Part shown: positions 37,589-45,873 of the stretch, piece by piece
Layout of the letters: each line of letters opens with the position of its first letter
How positions within the stretch are numbered: the stretch's first letter is position 1
Source of the DNA: an uncultured Candidatus Binatia bacterium
GTDB lineage: Bacteria; Desulfobacterota; Binatia; Bin18
Length of the DNA stretch: 64,000 bases
NCBI GenBank assembly: GCA_958296235.1
Contig: OY282457.1
Span: 3,405,338 to 3,469,337, forward strand
Direction of reading: 5' to 3'
Translations under genes and position numbers: made by a program
The notes under the pieces: model-generated
What the model saw: only the letters and a program-made list of their open reading frames with translations
Database searches by the model: none
Told to the model about the DNA's origin: nothing

Positions 37589-37601
37589 TGGAGTTCCCGC
37601 C

Positions 37602-38015
37602 ATGACCGCTCGGCGTTTCCCCGTGGTGCTTATGGGCCTTGTCTGGCTTCTGCTGCTGAGCACCTGCCAGCCCGACCCCCACACGGCCCAAGGGACGGCC
37701 GAACTCTTTCTTGACGCGCATTATGTGCGTATAGACTTGCCGACCGCCAAAGCCTATTGCGCCGGCTTTGCCCGGAACCGGGTAGAGGAGGAAATTCGAC
37801 TGACCGAGGGCTTGTCGATCGACGCCACAACGCGGCAGCCGCGGGTGTACTATGAACTGCTTGAAGAAACACCGCGTGGCGAATCGAGTGTGTCCTTCCT
37901 GTACAAGGCGGATTTTGACGTTGACGGAGCCGGACGATTTACCAAGAATATTGTGTTGACCCTGCGAAATCAGGTCGAGGGCTGGCGTGTGGTCAACTAC
38001 CGCGAGTATGACTAA
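37602..38015 (+). CDS. putative lipoprotein, small exported protein
   Basis: 137 residues. A hydrophobic leader with a lipobox-like LLSTC (VVLMGLVWLLLLSTCQPDP) suggests a lipoprotein or secreted protein. The mature part has the look of an NTF2-like fold (TAELFLDAHYVRIDLPTAKAY, VSFLYKADFDVDGAGRFTKN, GWRVVNYREYD). Function unknown. Same strand and close to the preceding Cys-rich gene. Confidence 0.75.
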   Translation: MTARRFPVVLMGLVWLLLLSTCQPDPHTAQGTAELFLDAHYVRIDLPTAKAYCAGFARNRVEEEIRLTEGLSIDATTRQPRVYYELLEETPRGESSVSFLYKADFDVDGAGRFTKNIVLTLRNQVEGWRVVNYREYD

Positions 38016-38126
38016 AGCCCTCCTGTGGTTGACAGGCGGAGAGCAGGGGCAAAGGATAGTGGGGAGGCAAAAAGCAGGAGAGGCAGAACAAGACAAGGTG
38101 ACAAGGGTCGGAAAGGAGGAAGCGAT

Positions 38127-38366
38127 ATGCAGGACAAAACTTATGTCATTACCGAGATCGTGGGCACCTCGGAGCAGTCAATCTCGGCGGCGGTGAGCAA
38201 CGCGGTTGATCGCGCCAACAAGACGCTCAAGGCGCTTGACTGGTTTGAGGTCAAGGCGCTCCGCGGGACAGTCGTGGATGGCAACGTTGGGCAGTATCAG
38301 GTCACGCTTGATGTTGGCTTTCGCTATCTGAGCGATGAAGAGATGAAAGCCTGGGCAGAGGGCTAA
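38127..38366 (+). CDS. dodecin family flavin-binding protein (copy 1)
   Basis: 79 residues. The dodecin pattern is clear: TYVITEIVGTSEQSISAAVSNAVDRANKTL, LDWFEVKALRGTVVDGNVGQYQVTLDVGF. Trp in DWFEV stacks on the bound flavin (dodecamer storing FMN/riboflavin or CoA). GGAAAGGAGGAAGCGAT ribosome binding site. A second, diverged dodecin follows 41 bases later. Confidence 0.92.
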   Translation: MQDKTYVITEIVGTSEQSISAAVSNAVDRANKTLKALDWFEVKALRGTVVDGNVGQYQVTLDVGFRYLSDEEMKAWAEG

Positions 38367-38407
38367 GCCGTATATGAGCCGAGCTGTAGAGCCGGAAGGG
38401 AGGAGTT

Positions 38408-38617
38408 ATGTCAGACAAAACGTATAAGCTCATTGAGTTGGTTGGGGTATCGGAGAATTCGATTGAAGAAGCCATCCAGAATGCAGTCGCCCGAGCAAAT
38501 CAAACCCTCAAGAATCTGGACTGGTTTGAGGTCGTTGAAGCGCGCGGTATGATTCAGGATGGCACAGTCAATCAGTTCCAGGTCAAGATCAAGGTGGGGT
38601 TTCGGCTGAATATGTGA
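38408..38617 (+). CDS. dodecin family flavin-binding protein (copy 2)
   Basis: 69 residues. TYKLIELVGVSENSIEEAIQNAVARANQTL and NLDWFEVVEARGMIQDGTVNQFQVKIKVGF match dodecin closely. About half identical to copy 1 by eye. Shorter C-terminus than copy 1, which carries an extra YLSDEEMKAWAEG tail. Ribosome binding site GGGAGGAG. Confidence 0.92.
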   Translation: MSDKTYKLIELVGVSENSIEEAIQNAVARANQTLKNLDWFEVVEARGMIQDGTVNQFQVKIKVGFRLNM

Positions 38618-38796
38618 GGGGGTTACAACGCGACTGGAGATTGGCGAGGATAGGGCAATCTGAACGCTCTGGCTTTTGTGTCAGAGAGAAGGCAGCACTG
38701 CTTCCCCTCCTCCGTGCAGGGCGCTATAAACGAATTGATCTGCTCCGTGGACGGACTGGCAACTGTGAGAAGCATGATTATTGAAGGAGATACACG

Positions 38797-39456
38797 ATGG
38801 CGTTACACATTGGTGAGGAAGCTCCCAATTTTACGGCGGAGACCACAGAGGGAACGATCAACTTTCATGAGTGGATCGGAGATGGCTGGGCCATTTTGTT
38901 TTCACATCCCAAGGATTTTACTCCGGTGTGTACAACCGAGCTGGGCTATATGGCCGGCCTCAAGCCGGAATTTGATAAGCGCAACTGCAAGATCATTGGT
39001 CTGAGCATTGACCCGGTATCCGACCACACGGAATGGGTCAAAGACATTGAGGAAACGCAGGGACACGCCGTCACGTATCCGTTGATTGGCGATACGGACC
39101 TTGCCGTTGCCAAGCTGTACGACATGATCCACCCGAATGCGAGTGGGACTGCCAAGGGCCGCACGGCAGTCGACAACGCAACCGTCCGCTCGGTGTTTGT
39201 GGTTGGCCCGGACAAGAAGATCAAGCTCATGATTACCTATCCGATGAGCACCGGGCGGAACTTCGACGAGGTGCTGCGCGTATTGGATTCCTGTCAATTG
39301 ACCGCCCAACACAAAGTCGCCACCCCGGTGAACTGGCAGCATGGGGAGGACGTAATCATTGTCCCCGCGGTCTCGAACGAGGAAGCCAAGGAAAAATTCC
39401 CCGGCGGTTGGAAAGCGCCAAAGCCGTACCTGCGGCTCGTACCGCAGCCGCAATAA
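38797..39456 (+). CDS. 1-Cys peroxiredoxin (Prx6-type)
   Basis: 219 residues. Peroxidatic Cys45 in DFTPVCTTELGYMAG; the C-terminal part (RVLDSCQLTAQHKVATPVNWQ, GEDVIIVPAVSNEEAKEKFP, KPYLRLVPQ) is that of the Prx6 subfamily. Reduces hydrogen peroxide and alkyl hydroperoxides in the cytoplasm. AAGGAGATACACG precedes the ATG. Follows the dodecins after 180 bases, so a flavin/redox-stress grouping is possible. Confidence 0.95.
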   Translation: MALHIGEEAPNFTAETTEGTINFHEWIGDGWAILFSHPKDFTPVCTTELGYMAGLKPEFDKRNCKIIGLSIDPVSDHTEWVKDIEETQGHAVTYPLIGDTDLAVAKLYDMIHPNASGTAKGRTAVDNATVRSVFVVGPDKKIKLMITYPMSTGRNFDEVLRVLDSCQLTAQHKVATPVNWQHGEDVIIVPAVSNEEAKEKFPGGWKAPKPYLRLVPQPQ

Positions 39457-39484
39457 GACCGCTCGTGCGCGCCGTGATATAGCA

Positions 39485-39506
39485 GGGGCCGCTGCTCAGC
39501 GGCCCC
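39485..39506 (+). terminator. hairpin after peroxiredoxin
   Basis: GGGGCCGCTG pairs with CAGCGGCCCC with a very short loop. No T-run follows, so it may act as a Rho-independent stall or 3' end stabiliser only. Confidence 0.5.
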
Positions 39507-39583
39507 GCTGTCGGCGATTAATACGTTTTCAGAATTCGGTCGCAGGGCCGGCGCGCGTTAAAAAAGTCATAGCGGCACTGCGT

Positions 39584-40756
39584 CTACGCATCCATGCCGT
39601 AGCACTGCAGCACGTTCTTTCCCAATATGCCCTCTCGGGCCGACTCGCCCATCAGATTTGTAAGCGCAATCAAATTGGGAATATATTCGGGTGGATGATC
39701 GGCATGCGGAAAGTCGCTGGCCCAGAAAAATCGATCTTCTCCAACAAAAGGTATCACCCCGGCGAGTGAGCGTTCATCCGGGTCGCCCGAGATCCAACAC
39801 TGTCGGCGGAAATACGCGCTCGGCTTGTCTTTCAGCCGCACGCTCTTGCCCAGCGGCGAATCGTAGACCGCGTCCATGCGTTCCAGCCAGTACCCGATCC
39901 AGCCCGCGCCCACTTCCAGAACGATGACTTTGAGCTGCGGAAATTTATCGAACACCCCATACTGAAAGAGCGAGACAAAACCCCCTCGAATGGCATCTCC
40001 ACCGGCGATGTTTTGATAAAACGCGGTCGAAAAACTCGTCATCCGGCCAAAGCGGGTCGGGGCCGCCCAGTGGGGCTCAAACGACGGGTGAATGCCAAAC
40101 GGCAGGCCGAGCTCCTGGGCTGCGGCAAACACGCGGTCATGGTCGGGGTGGCCGTGGGATTTGCGGCTCCAGATATACGGAGCCACAAAAAAGCCTTTCA
40201 TCCCATCCCTGGCCGCCCGGCGCAGTTCTTCTTCAGCAAGCTCGGGGATGCTGATGGGGATATGGGCAATGGGGAGCAGACGCCCGTCCGAATCTGAGCA
40301 AAAATCCACCAGCCAGCGATTATACGCCCGGGCATAGGCCATCGACAGCTCAAGGTCTTCGCATTCGGGTTCCCATAACAGGCCAAGGGTAGGGTAGAGA
40401 AACACCTTCTCAATATTCTCGATGTCCAAGCGTTGCAGCCGCTCTTTCGGGTCCATAGAGCCAAACGAGGCGTTATCGACATAGCCAGACCCAGTCGGCT
40501 CGCGTGTATACTCAATCCCCCCGAGCTGATCCATCACACCCAGCCCCGAAGGAGCGCCCTTGCGCGTCATTTTGGATGGCTGGCCGTTGACCTCAAGATA
40601 TTCCAGGCCGTCGGCGTCTTGACGAATACGGACCGCGCGGTCGCGATATCTGGGTTCTAAATATCGTTCCCAGAGATCAGGCGCTTCGAGTATGTGACCG
40701 TCGGCATCGATCACACCTGACATGGGGAGACTCGGTAAGGCTTCAGGGCCGGGCAT
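39584..40756 (-). CDS. amidohydrolase 2 family (PF04909) protein
   Basis: 390 residues from the ATG preceded by AGGAGGAATGT. SGVIDADGHILEAPDLWERYL is the start of the domain, FGIHPSFEPHW the central His region, LEVGAGWIGYWLERMD the later conserved block, and FWASDFPHADHPPEYIPN carries the last metal-binding Asp. Metal-dependent hydrolase or decarboxylase; substrate unknown. It resembles the 7456-8922 protein in layout. Confidence 0.9.
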   Translation of the reverse strand: MPGPEALPSLPMSGVIDADGHILEAPDLWERYLEPRYRDRAVRIRQDADGLEYLEVNGQPSKMTRKGAPSGLGVMDQLGGIEYTREPTGSGYVDNASFGSMDPKERLQRLDIENIEKVFLYPTLGLLWEPECEDLELSMAYARAYNRWLVDFCSDSDGRLLPIAHIPISIPELAEEELRRAARDGMKGFFVAPYIWSRKSHGHPDHDRVFAAAQELGLPFGIHPSFEPHWAAPTRFGRMTSFSTAFYQNIAGGDAIRGGFVSLFQYGVFDKFPQLKVIVLEVGAGWIGYWLERMDAVYDSPLGKSVRLKDKPSAYFRRQCWISGDPDERSLAGVIPFVGEDRFFWASDFPHADHPPEYIPNLIALTNLMGESAREGILGKNVLQCYGMDA

Positions 40757-40840
40757 ACATTCCTCCTTTATTAAGCACTCAAGTCGATCATATTCCCTGG
40801 ACAGCGCAGGCGCAGCGCCCGGCTCGGGAGCACGCTTCCG

Positions 40841-42079
40841 CTAGGTCCCAGAACTCGAACGCTGCCGCTTACGCAGGAGTTCTTCTCCTTCCTCAATCTG
40901 CTCAGGCTCCATAAGCGCAACAATATACTCACGCACCTTGAGCACGGCATTCTTATGTTCGCCCGAAGCATTTGTCGCCGCCAGACTGATCCACAGATAG
41001 GCTTGGCCATAATCCAGCGGCGTACCCTGGCCCCTGGCATAGCGCAGCGCCAGATTATACTGCGCCTGGGCATCGCCCTGATTTGCCGCCCGGCGATACC
41101 AATTCGCCGCTTGGGTGTCGTTTTGTTCGACTCCTTGCCCGGTCGCATACATGAATCCCAGATTCATCTGTGCCTGGGCATGACCCTGTTCGGCGGCTTG
41201 CCGATACCACTTGGCGGCCTCTGCCGCATCCTGGGGCACGCCCTGGCCAGTGCGATACATGAGCCCCAAGTTCCACTGCGCGTCGGCATGACCCTGTTCG
41301 GCGGCTTGCCGATACCACTCGGCGGCCTCTGCCGCATCCTGGGGCACGCCCTGGCCAGTATAGGAGTGGAGCCCCATAAAATAGAGCGATGGCGGATGGC
41401 CCTGTTCGGCGGCCTGGCCATGCCATTTCAGCGCTTGGGTCGCATCCTGGGCAACGCGTTGGCCCAGACCGTAGAGCACGCCCAGTTCTGCCTGGGCCAG
41501 CATGACTCCTTGCTCGGCTGCTCGGGTAAGCTGGTCGAGCGTCATGCGCGCAATCAGATTAGCGCGGGCTCCAGCGTACTTTGCGGCCGTTGCTTTGGCA
41601 GCATTAAACGAATCACGGTCGCCTTTATAGACAGCCAGTTTGGCCGCGCTATCGGCCGCCCGGTTGACCAGGAGCAAGGCCTGGACGTCATCTCGCTCAA
41701 TTCCCTTGCCTGATGAGTACAGAATGCCCAGGTCGTACTGGGCCGTCACATGGTCCTGCTCGACGGCTTTGCGGTACCAGGCTATCGCTTTTTCCATATC
41801 CGCTGCCATGCCAAGGCCGTTGGCATACATGACCCCCAGGTTCCACTGGGCCGTCGCATGGCCCTGCTCGGCAGCCTGGCGATACCATACCCCGGCCTCG
41901 GTGTAGTCTTGCGCTACGCCGTAGCCATTATCGTAGAGGAAGGCGAGGTCGTACTGCGCCTCAACGTCACCGGTCTCGGCCCGGGCGCGCAGTTCGGCAA
42001 TTCTGTCCGCTCGCGCCAGGCTCACTCCACAAATACATACTCCAACACTGACGAGTATCCAGCGTGCTATTGTCTGCAT
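40841..42079 (-). CDS. exported Sel1-like repeat protein
   Basis: 412 residues with signal peptide (RWILVSVGVCICGVSLARA). Ten or so Sel1 units (AQYDLAFLYDNGYGVAQDYTEA, AQWNLGVMYANGLG..) span almost the whole length, with a nonrepeat insert around residues 140-180. Two neighbouring units near 260-330 share the identical GQGVPQDAAEAA(E/K)WYRQAAEQ block, again pointing to recent repeat duplication. Likely periplasmic scaffold. Confidence 0.88.
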   Translation of the reverse strand: MQTIARWILVSVGVCICGVSLARADRIAELRARAETGDVEAQYDLAFLYDNGYGVAQDYTEAGVWYRQAAEQGHATAQWNLGVMYANGLGMAADMEKAIAWYRKAVEQDHVTAQYDLGILYSSGKGIERDDVQALLLVNRAADSAAKLAVYKGDRDSFNAAKATAAKYAGARANLIARMTLDQLTRAAEQGVMLAQAELGVLYGLGQRVAQDATQALKWHGQAAEQGHPPSLYFMGLHSYTGQGVPQDAAEAAEWYRQAAEQGHADAQWNLGLMYRTGQGVPQDAAEAAKWYRQAAEQGHAQAQMNLGFMYATGQGVEQNDTQAANWYRRAANQGDAQAQYNLALRYARGQGTPLDYGQAYLWISLAATNASGEHKNAVLKVREYIVALMEPEQIEEGEELLRKRQRSSSGT

Positions 42080-42154
42080 ATGCGTTGTCCTACCGTACTC
42101 CTTCTCAAATGAGAAGAGCGGGCCGCGCCTCCCCGCCTTCCTCCGCGGAGCGGG

Positions 42155-42451
42155 TCACGGGTGCAGTGCATCGATCCAGGCGGGTAAGGGTTGATCTGGC
42201 ACGTCAGCGCTCTCGGGTAAGAGTTCAAGCACGTCTAACGACATCCGGTAGCGAATCCGTCCGCGCCACAAATAGGGTGTTTTCACCGAATTGTTCACCA
42301 TACCGCCGTGGAGGGCCGGGCAGGCGCCCTGCGGCGGAGTGGCCTCCACCCATAGCTCTGTCCCGCGATACTGACGGACCCAGGCGTGCGAGTCCGGGTG
42401 GATACGATCCCAACTCTCCGGCTCCACAATCCGGGCTTTTTGGCAATACAT
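42155..42451 (-). CDS. hypothetical protein
   Basis: 98 residues, ATG after GGGGAAGAATC. Two segments stand out: SHAWVRQYRGTELWVEATPPQ and YLWRGRIRYRMSLDVLELLPE. No known domain was recognised. It diverges from the enoyl-CoA hydratase gene with about 110 bases between. Probably a real small cytoplasmic protein. Confidence 0.5.
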   Translation of the reverse strand: MYCQKARIVEPESWDRIHPDSHAWVRQYRGTELWVEATPPQGACPALHGGMVNNSVKTPYLWRGRIRYRMSLDVLELLPESADVPDQPLPAWIDALHP

Positions 42452-42564
42452 GATTCTTCCCCGTCTCCTTGTACCTCAAGAGGTATCCGTGAGAAAAGAT
42501 TGTACTTCATCGGGTATCTCTTCGAGAGCGCCGGAAAAAACGTAACCCATCGGGAGGAAGCGAC

Positions 42565-43326
42565 ATGGACATTTTTCAATATGAAACCGTTCTGAGCAGG
42601 CTGGGCAACAGTGGGGTGCGCACCATAGCCCTGAACCGGCCGGAGCGCCTCAACGCCATGAACCAGCAGCTCATGGTCGATATTGCTCGCGCCTTTGACG
42701 AGGCCAATGCCGACCCAGAGACCCAGGCTATCATCTTTACTGGTCAGGGCCGCGCCTTTTGTGCTGGTGATGATCGTAAGGCACATCGCCAGCCGGCAAA
42801 CGAAGTGCAGGCCAGAGAAGCCGTGGACGCAGTCCAACGGGCGACCCTCGCCATTGTCTTTGGCGGGAAGCCGGTGGTGGGAGCCATCAACGGTTGGGCC
42901 GTTGGGGGTGGATTCGAGTTGGCGCTCAATTGTGACTTTCCGATCTGGGCGGAAAGCGCCAAAGGGTTTTTCCCCGAAGTGTCGCTCAACGCTTTTGTGA
43001 CGGGGGCCGTCTCCTCGCTTTTACCGGCCCTGGTTGGTCTGAACAAAGCCCGGGAAATGCTGCTTCTGGGCGAGCAGTATGACGCCCGCACCCTGCTGGA
43101 CCTGGGCGTGGCATGGCGGGTGGTCGGCGATGAGCGTCTGCTCGCCGAGGCGCACAGTGTAGCGGAGAAACTGAGTAGCCTGCCGCCGCTTGCCGTCCGG
43201 GCCATGAAGCGCGTGCTCAATCAGTGCGCGGCCAGCGATATCCACACTGCACTGCGACTGGAAACAGAGGCGACCGTTGCCAGTTTTCTCGACCCGGAAA
43301 CAACCGAACGACTCAAGAATTTCTAG
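42565..43326 (+). CDS. enoyl-CoA hydratase/isomerase (crotonase) family protein
   Basis: 253 residues, normal for crotonases. The CoA-binding/oxyanion segments are seen: ALNRPERLNAMNQQLMVD, GQGRAFCAGDDRK and GAINGWAVGGGFELALNCDF. In the region that carries the catalytic Glu, FFPEVSLNAFVTGAVSSLLP is found. Crotonases hydrate, isomerise or cleave acyl-CoAs; exact reaction unknown. GGGAGGAAGCGAC precedes the ATG. Confidence 0.92.
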   Translation: MDIFQYETVLSRLGNSGVRTIALNRPERLNAMNQQLMVDIARAFDEANADPETQAIIFTGQGRAFCAGDDRKAHRQPANEVQAREAVDAVQRATLAIVFGGKPVVGAINGWAVGGGFELALNCDFPIWAESAKGFFPEVSLNAFVTGAVSSLLPALVGLNKAREMLLLGEQYDARTLLDLGVAWRVVGDERLLAEAHSVAEKLSSLPPLAVRAMKRVLNQCAASDIHTALRLETEATVASFLDPETTERLKNF

Positions 43327-43367
43327 CCCAGGGCGCGGCAACAGCACGCGGCTCGACTATTCCTAGT

Positions 43368-43456
43368 CCTTTGCCTTCTCAGGGTTGGGCACCATGCTAT
43401 AACCCGCCCGGTAGCAATGTGGACAGTCCCTTTGCCTTCTCAGGGTTGGGCACCAT
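43368..43456. repeat. 28-bp direct repeat with 61-bp period at the 3' end of an MBL gene
   Basis: CCTTTGCCTTCTCAGGGTTG followed by GGCACCAT occurs at 43368-43395 and 43429-43456. The first copy lies just outside the present stop of the MBL-fold gene; the second is inside it. See the finding on the altered C-terminus. Confidence 0.85.
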
Positions 43457-44131
43457 CTTGCCGTGACCGGGGATAATCCAGTCGGCGATTTGTAAAACCT
43501 TTTCTCGACTCGCGTTGAGCGCCTCCTGGTTCCAGGTCAGGGGGGCGTCTCCGGGCGTGATGTCCGGGAATGCCCAGGTATGGGTCAGGACATAGGTCCC
43601 CTGGGCCGTCTCAACGACCAGCGACGCGTCCTCTTCGGTATGGCCTGGGGTTTGCAGCACCCGTATGCCGGGCGCAATGGCGTACTCATCGCCATGATCT
43701 TCCCACAGGTCGCCGGTATACGTCGCCCAAAAATCGACCAGTTGGGCCTTGGGGAAGAGGGCAATATTCACGGTATGGTCGGGATGGTGATGGCTGATAA
43801 AGACATGCGTGACGTCCTCAGCCGAGACCCCTTCTTTTTTCAGCGCGTCAAGAATGAGAGACCGCTCTGCAACCATGCCAGGATCGGCGACCAGCGTGAC
43901 CCCCGCGCCCCGGACCAGGGTAACCGTCCCCGCCACATGTCTGGCGCCGTCAGCAGTCACACCGGGCATGGGCTGGCGCCCTTCTATCGGTTTGACATAG
44001 CCTTCGAGCAGAACGGTGACGGTGTTCGTGTTTGGGGTTTCTTGTCCCTGTATTCCGAGGGGCGTACAAATAAACGCCGCTCCCATGAGCCCAACCAGGG
44101 CAACGAATCGGTCTCTTTTGGTGTGCATCAT
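43397..44131 (-). CDS. exported metallo-beta-lactamase-fold hydrolase
   Basis: 244 residues from the ATG after GGAGGGAGAT. Signal peptide (FVALVGLMGAAFICTPLGIQGQ). MBL fold metal motif HVFISHHHPDHTV (HxHxDH), a second His in LQTPGHTEEDASL, and IIPGHGKMV. Asp/His ligands are complete, so it is likely active. In the periplasm; substrate unknown. The C-terminal GLSTLLPGGL was created by a 61-base duplication. Confidence 0.9.
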   Translation of the reverse strand: MMHTKRDRFVALVGLMGAAFICTPLGIQGQETPNTNTVTVLLEGYVKPIEGRQPMPGVTADGARHVAGTVTLVRGAGVTLVADPGMVAERSLILDALKKEGVSAEDVTHVFISHHHPDHTVNIALFPKAQLVDFWATYTGDLWEDHGDEYAIAPGIRVLQTPGHTEEDASLVVETAQGTYVLTHTWAFPDITPGDAPLTWNQEALNASREKVLQIADWIIPGHGKMVPNPEKAKGLSTLLPGGL

Positions 44132-44337
44132 ATCTCCCTCCTGCCTGCTACCTGACATAACACTCCGGCCTGTGGGAGACCAGGCGTCCCGTGGAAGCTG
44201 GCCTGCCAGCAGATATGGCTCAGGAGCCTGGAGGACTGCCGCTTGACTCGCTTGCGGGTTTGTTCGCTTTTTTTGTTCGGTGTGGCTATTATCACTGGCA
44301 GCGGGACGAGTAGAAACAGAAGAAACAGGAGACGCAG

Positions 44338-45678
44338 ATGAGCAATCTCTCCGCTGACGAGATTTTACGCCTGACTCGTGAGTACGGCCTCTACGAATGG
44401 GCCGCGCAGAAGGCGGTGAAGCCGCTCAGCGTTGACCATGCTCAGGGCGTCTACTTCTGGACGGTCGACGGCAAACGCTTTCTCGACTTCAACTCGCAAC
44501 TGATGTGCGTCAATATCGGCCACGGTGATGAGCGTGTCCTGACCGCCATTCGGGAGCAAGCCGAGAAGCTGACCTATGTGATGCCGCATATCACGACCGA
44601 GCCGCGCGCCAGGCTGCATCAGCTCTTGGCCGAGGTCAGCCCCGGCGCCCTCAAACGCTCCTTTCTGACGCTCAGCGGAGCGGAGGCGAATGAACATGCC
44701 GTCAAGATCGCCCGCTTGGTCACGCAGCGTCAGAAAATCCTTGTCCGGTATCGTTCCTATCACGGCGCGACAGCCGGCGCCGTCAGTCTGACTGGAGAGC
44801 CGCGCCGCTGGGGAGCCGAGCCAGGTATCCCCGGTGTTATGCGGGCCGTGGACCCCTACCGCTATCGGTGCCGCTGGTGTCAGGAGCAGTCAGCGTGCAA
44901 CCTCAACTGCCTGAATCACGTTGAAGACGTCATCCAGTTTGAGGGGGCGCACACGATTGCCGCGGTGCTGATCGAGACTGTGACCGGAACGAATGGCATC
45001 ATCATCCCACCCGACGGCTATCTGCCGGGGCTGCGCACCTTGTGCGATAAATATGGCATCCTGCTGATCGCCGATGAGGTCATGAGCGGCTTTGGCCGGA
45101 CGGGGGAGTGGTTTGCCGTCAATCACTGGGATGTCGTGCCTGACATCATGACGCTGGCAAAGGGCTTAACGAGCGCCTATCTGCCGCTTGGCGCCATTAT
45201 GGTAAACGACGAAATCGCGGCCCATTTTGAAGACAACGTCCTGTACGCCGGGTTGACCTATGGGGCGCATCCGGTCTCCTGTGCCGCCGCGGTCGCCACC
45301 ATTCGGGTCTACCAGGAAGACGGCCTGATTGAACATGCCAAAAAGATGGGGACCATTCTGGCGCACGAAATGGAACGCTTACGGAATACGCATCCCTCCG
45401 TTGGAGAGACCCGTTCCATTGGCCTGTTTGGCCTGTTTGAACTTGTCAAAAACCGTCAGACGCGCGAGCCGCTCGCCCCCTTTAACGCCACGCCTGCCGA
45501 GATGGGTCCTATGGCTCAGCTCGGCGCATTTTTTCGAGACAACGGTCTCTTTACCCTGGTCCGCTGGAACACTTTTTTTGTGAATCCGCCGCTGTGTATT
45601 AGTGAGGCGCAACTCCGCGAGGGATTGGCTATTATTGACCAAGCGCTCGACATTGCCGACGCGGCCGTTTTGTCCTGA
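44338..45678 (+). CDS. class III aminotransferase (aspartate aminotransferase family, PLP)
   Basis: 446 residues. PLP-binding features: SGAEANEHAVKIARLVT, YRSYHGATAGAVSLTGEPRRW, LLIADEVMSGFGRTGEWFA (Asp), LAKGLTSAYLPLGA (the Schiff-base Lys) and YAGLTYGAHPVSCAAAVATIR. A Cys-rich insert (YRCRWCQEQSACNLNCLNH) around residue 185 is seen in some taurine-pyruvate or related omega-aminotransferases. Specific amine unknown. GGAGACGCAG precedes the ATG. Confidence 0.93.
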   Translation: MSNLSADEILRLTREYGLYEWAAQKAVKPLSVDHAQGVYFWTVDGKRFLDFNSQLMCVNIGHGDERVLTAIREQAEKLTYVMPHITTEPRARLHQLLAEVSPGALKRSFLTLSGAEANEHAVKIARLVTQRQKILVRYRSYHGATAGAVSLTGEPRRWGAEPGIPGVMRAVDPYRYRCRWCQEQSACNLNCLNHVEDVIQFEGAHTIAAVLIETVTGTNGIIIPPDGYLPGLRTLCDKYGILLIADEVMSGFGRTGEWFAVNHWDVVPDIMTLAKGLTSAYLPLGAIMVNDEIAAHFEDNVLYAGLTYGAHPVSCAAAVATIRVYQEDGLIEHAKKMGTILAHEMERLRNTHPSVGETRSIGLFGLFELVKNRQTREPLAPFNATPAEMGPMAQLGAFFRDNGLFTLVRWNTFFVNPPLCISEAQLREGLAIIDQALDIADAAVLS

Positions 45679-45873
45679 CGGCTCTTTTCGGGAGCAGGCG
45701 CGTAGTAACATCAACCGTAATCTCCAGAGTAGGCCGGACCTGACCGCCTGCTGGAGTGCGATACCTTGGCCATGAGACCAGGAACGCTTATAGTGGGACC
45801 AATATTGTCCAACTGCCCTGTGGCGACATCATCCTCTGTATCGATTGCAGGCTGAGCGAAAGACGAGGAGAGC

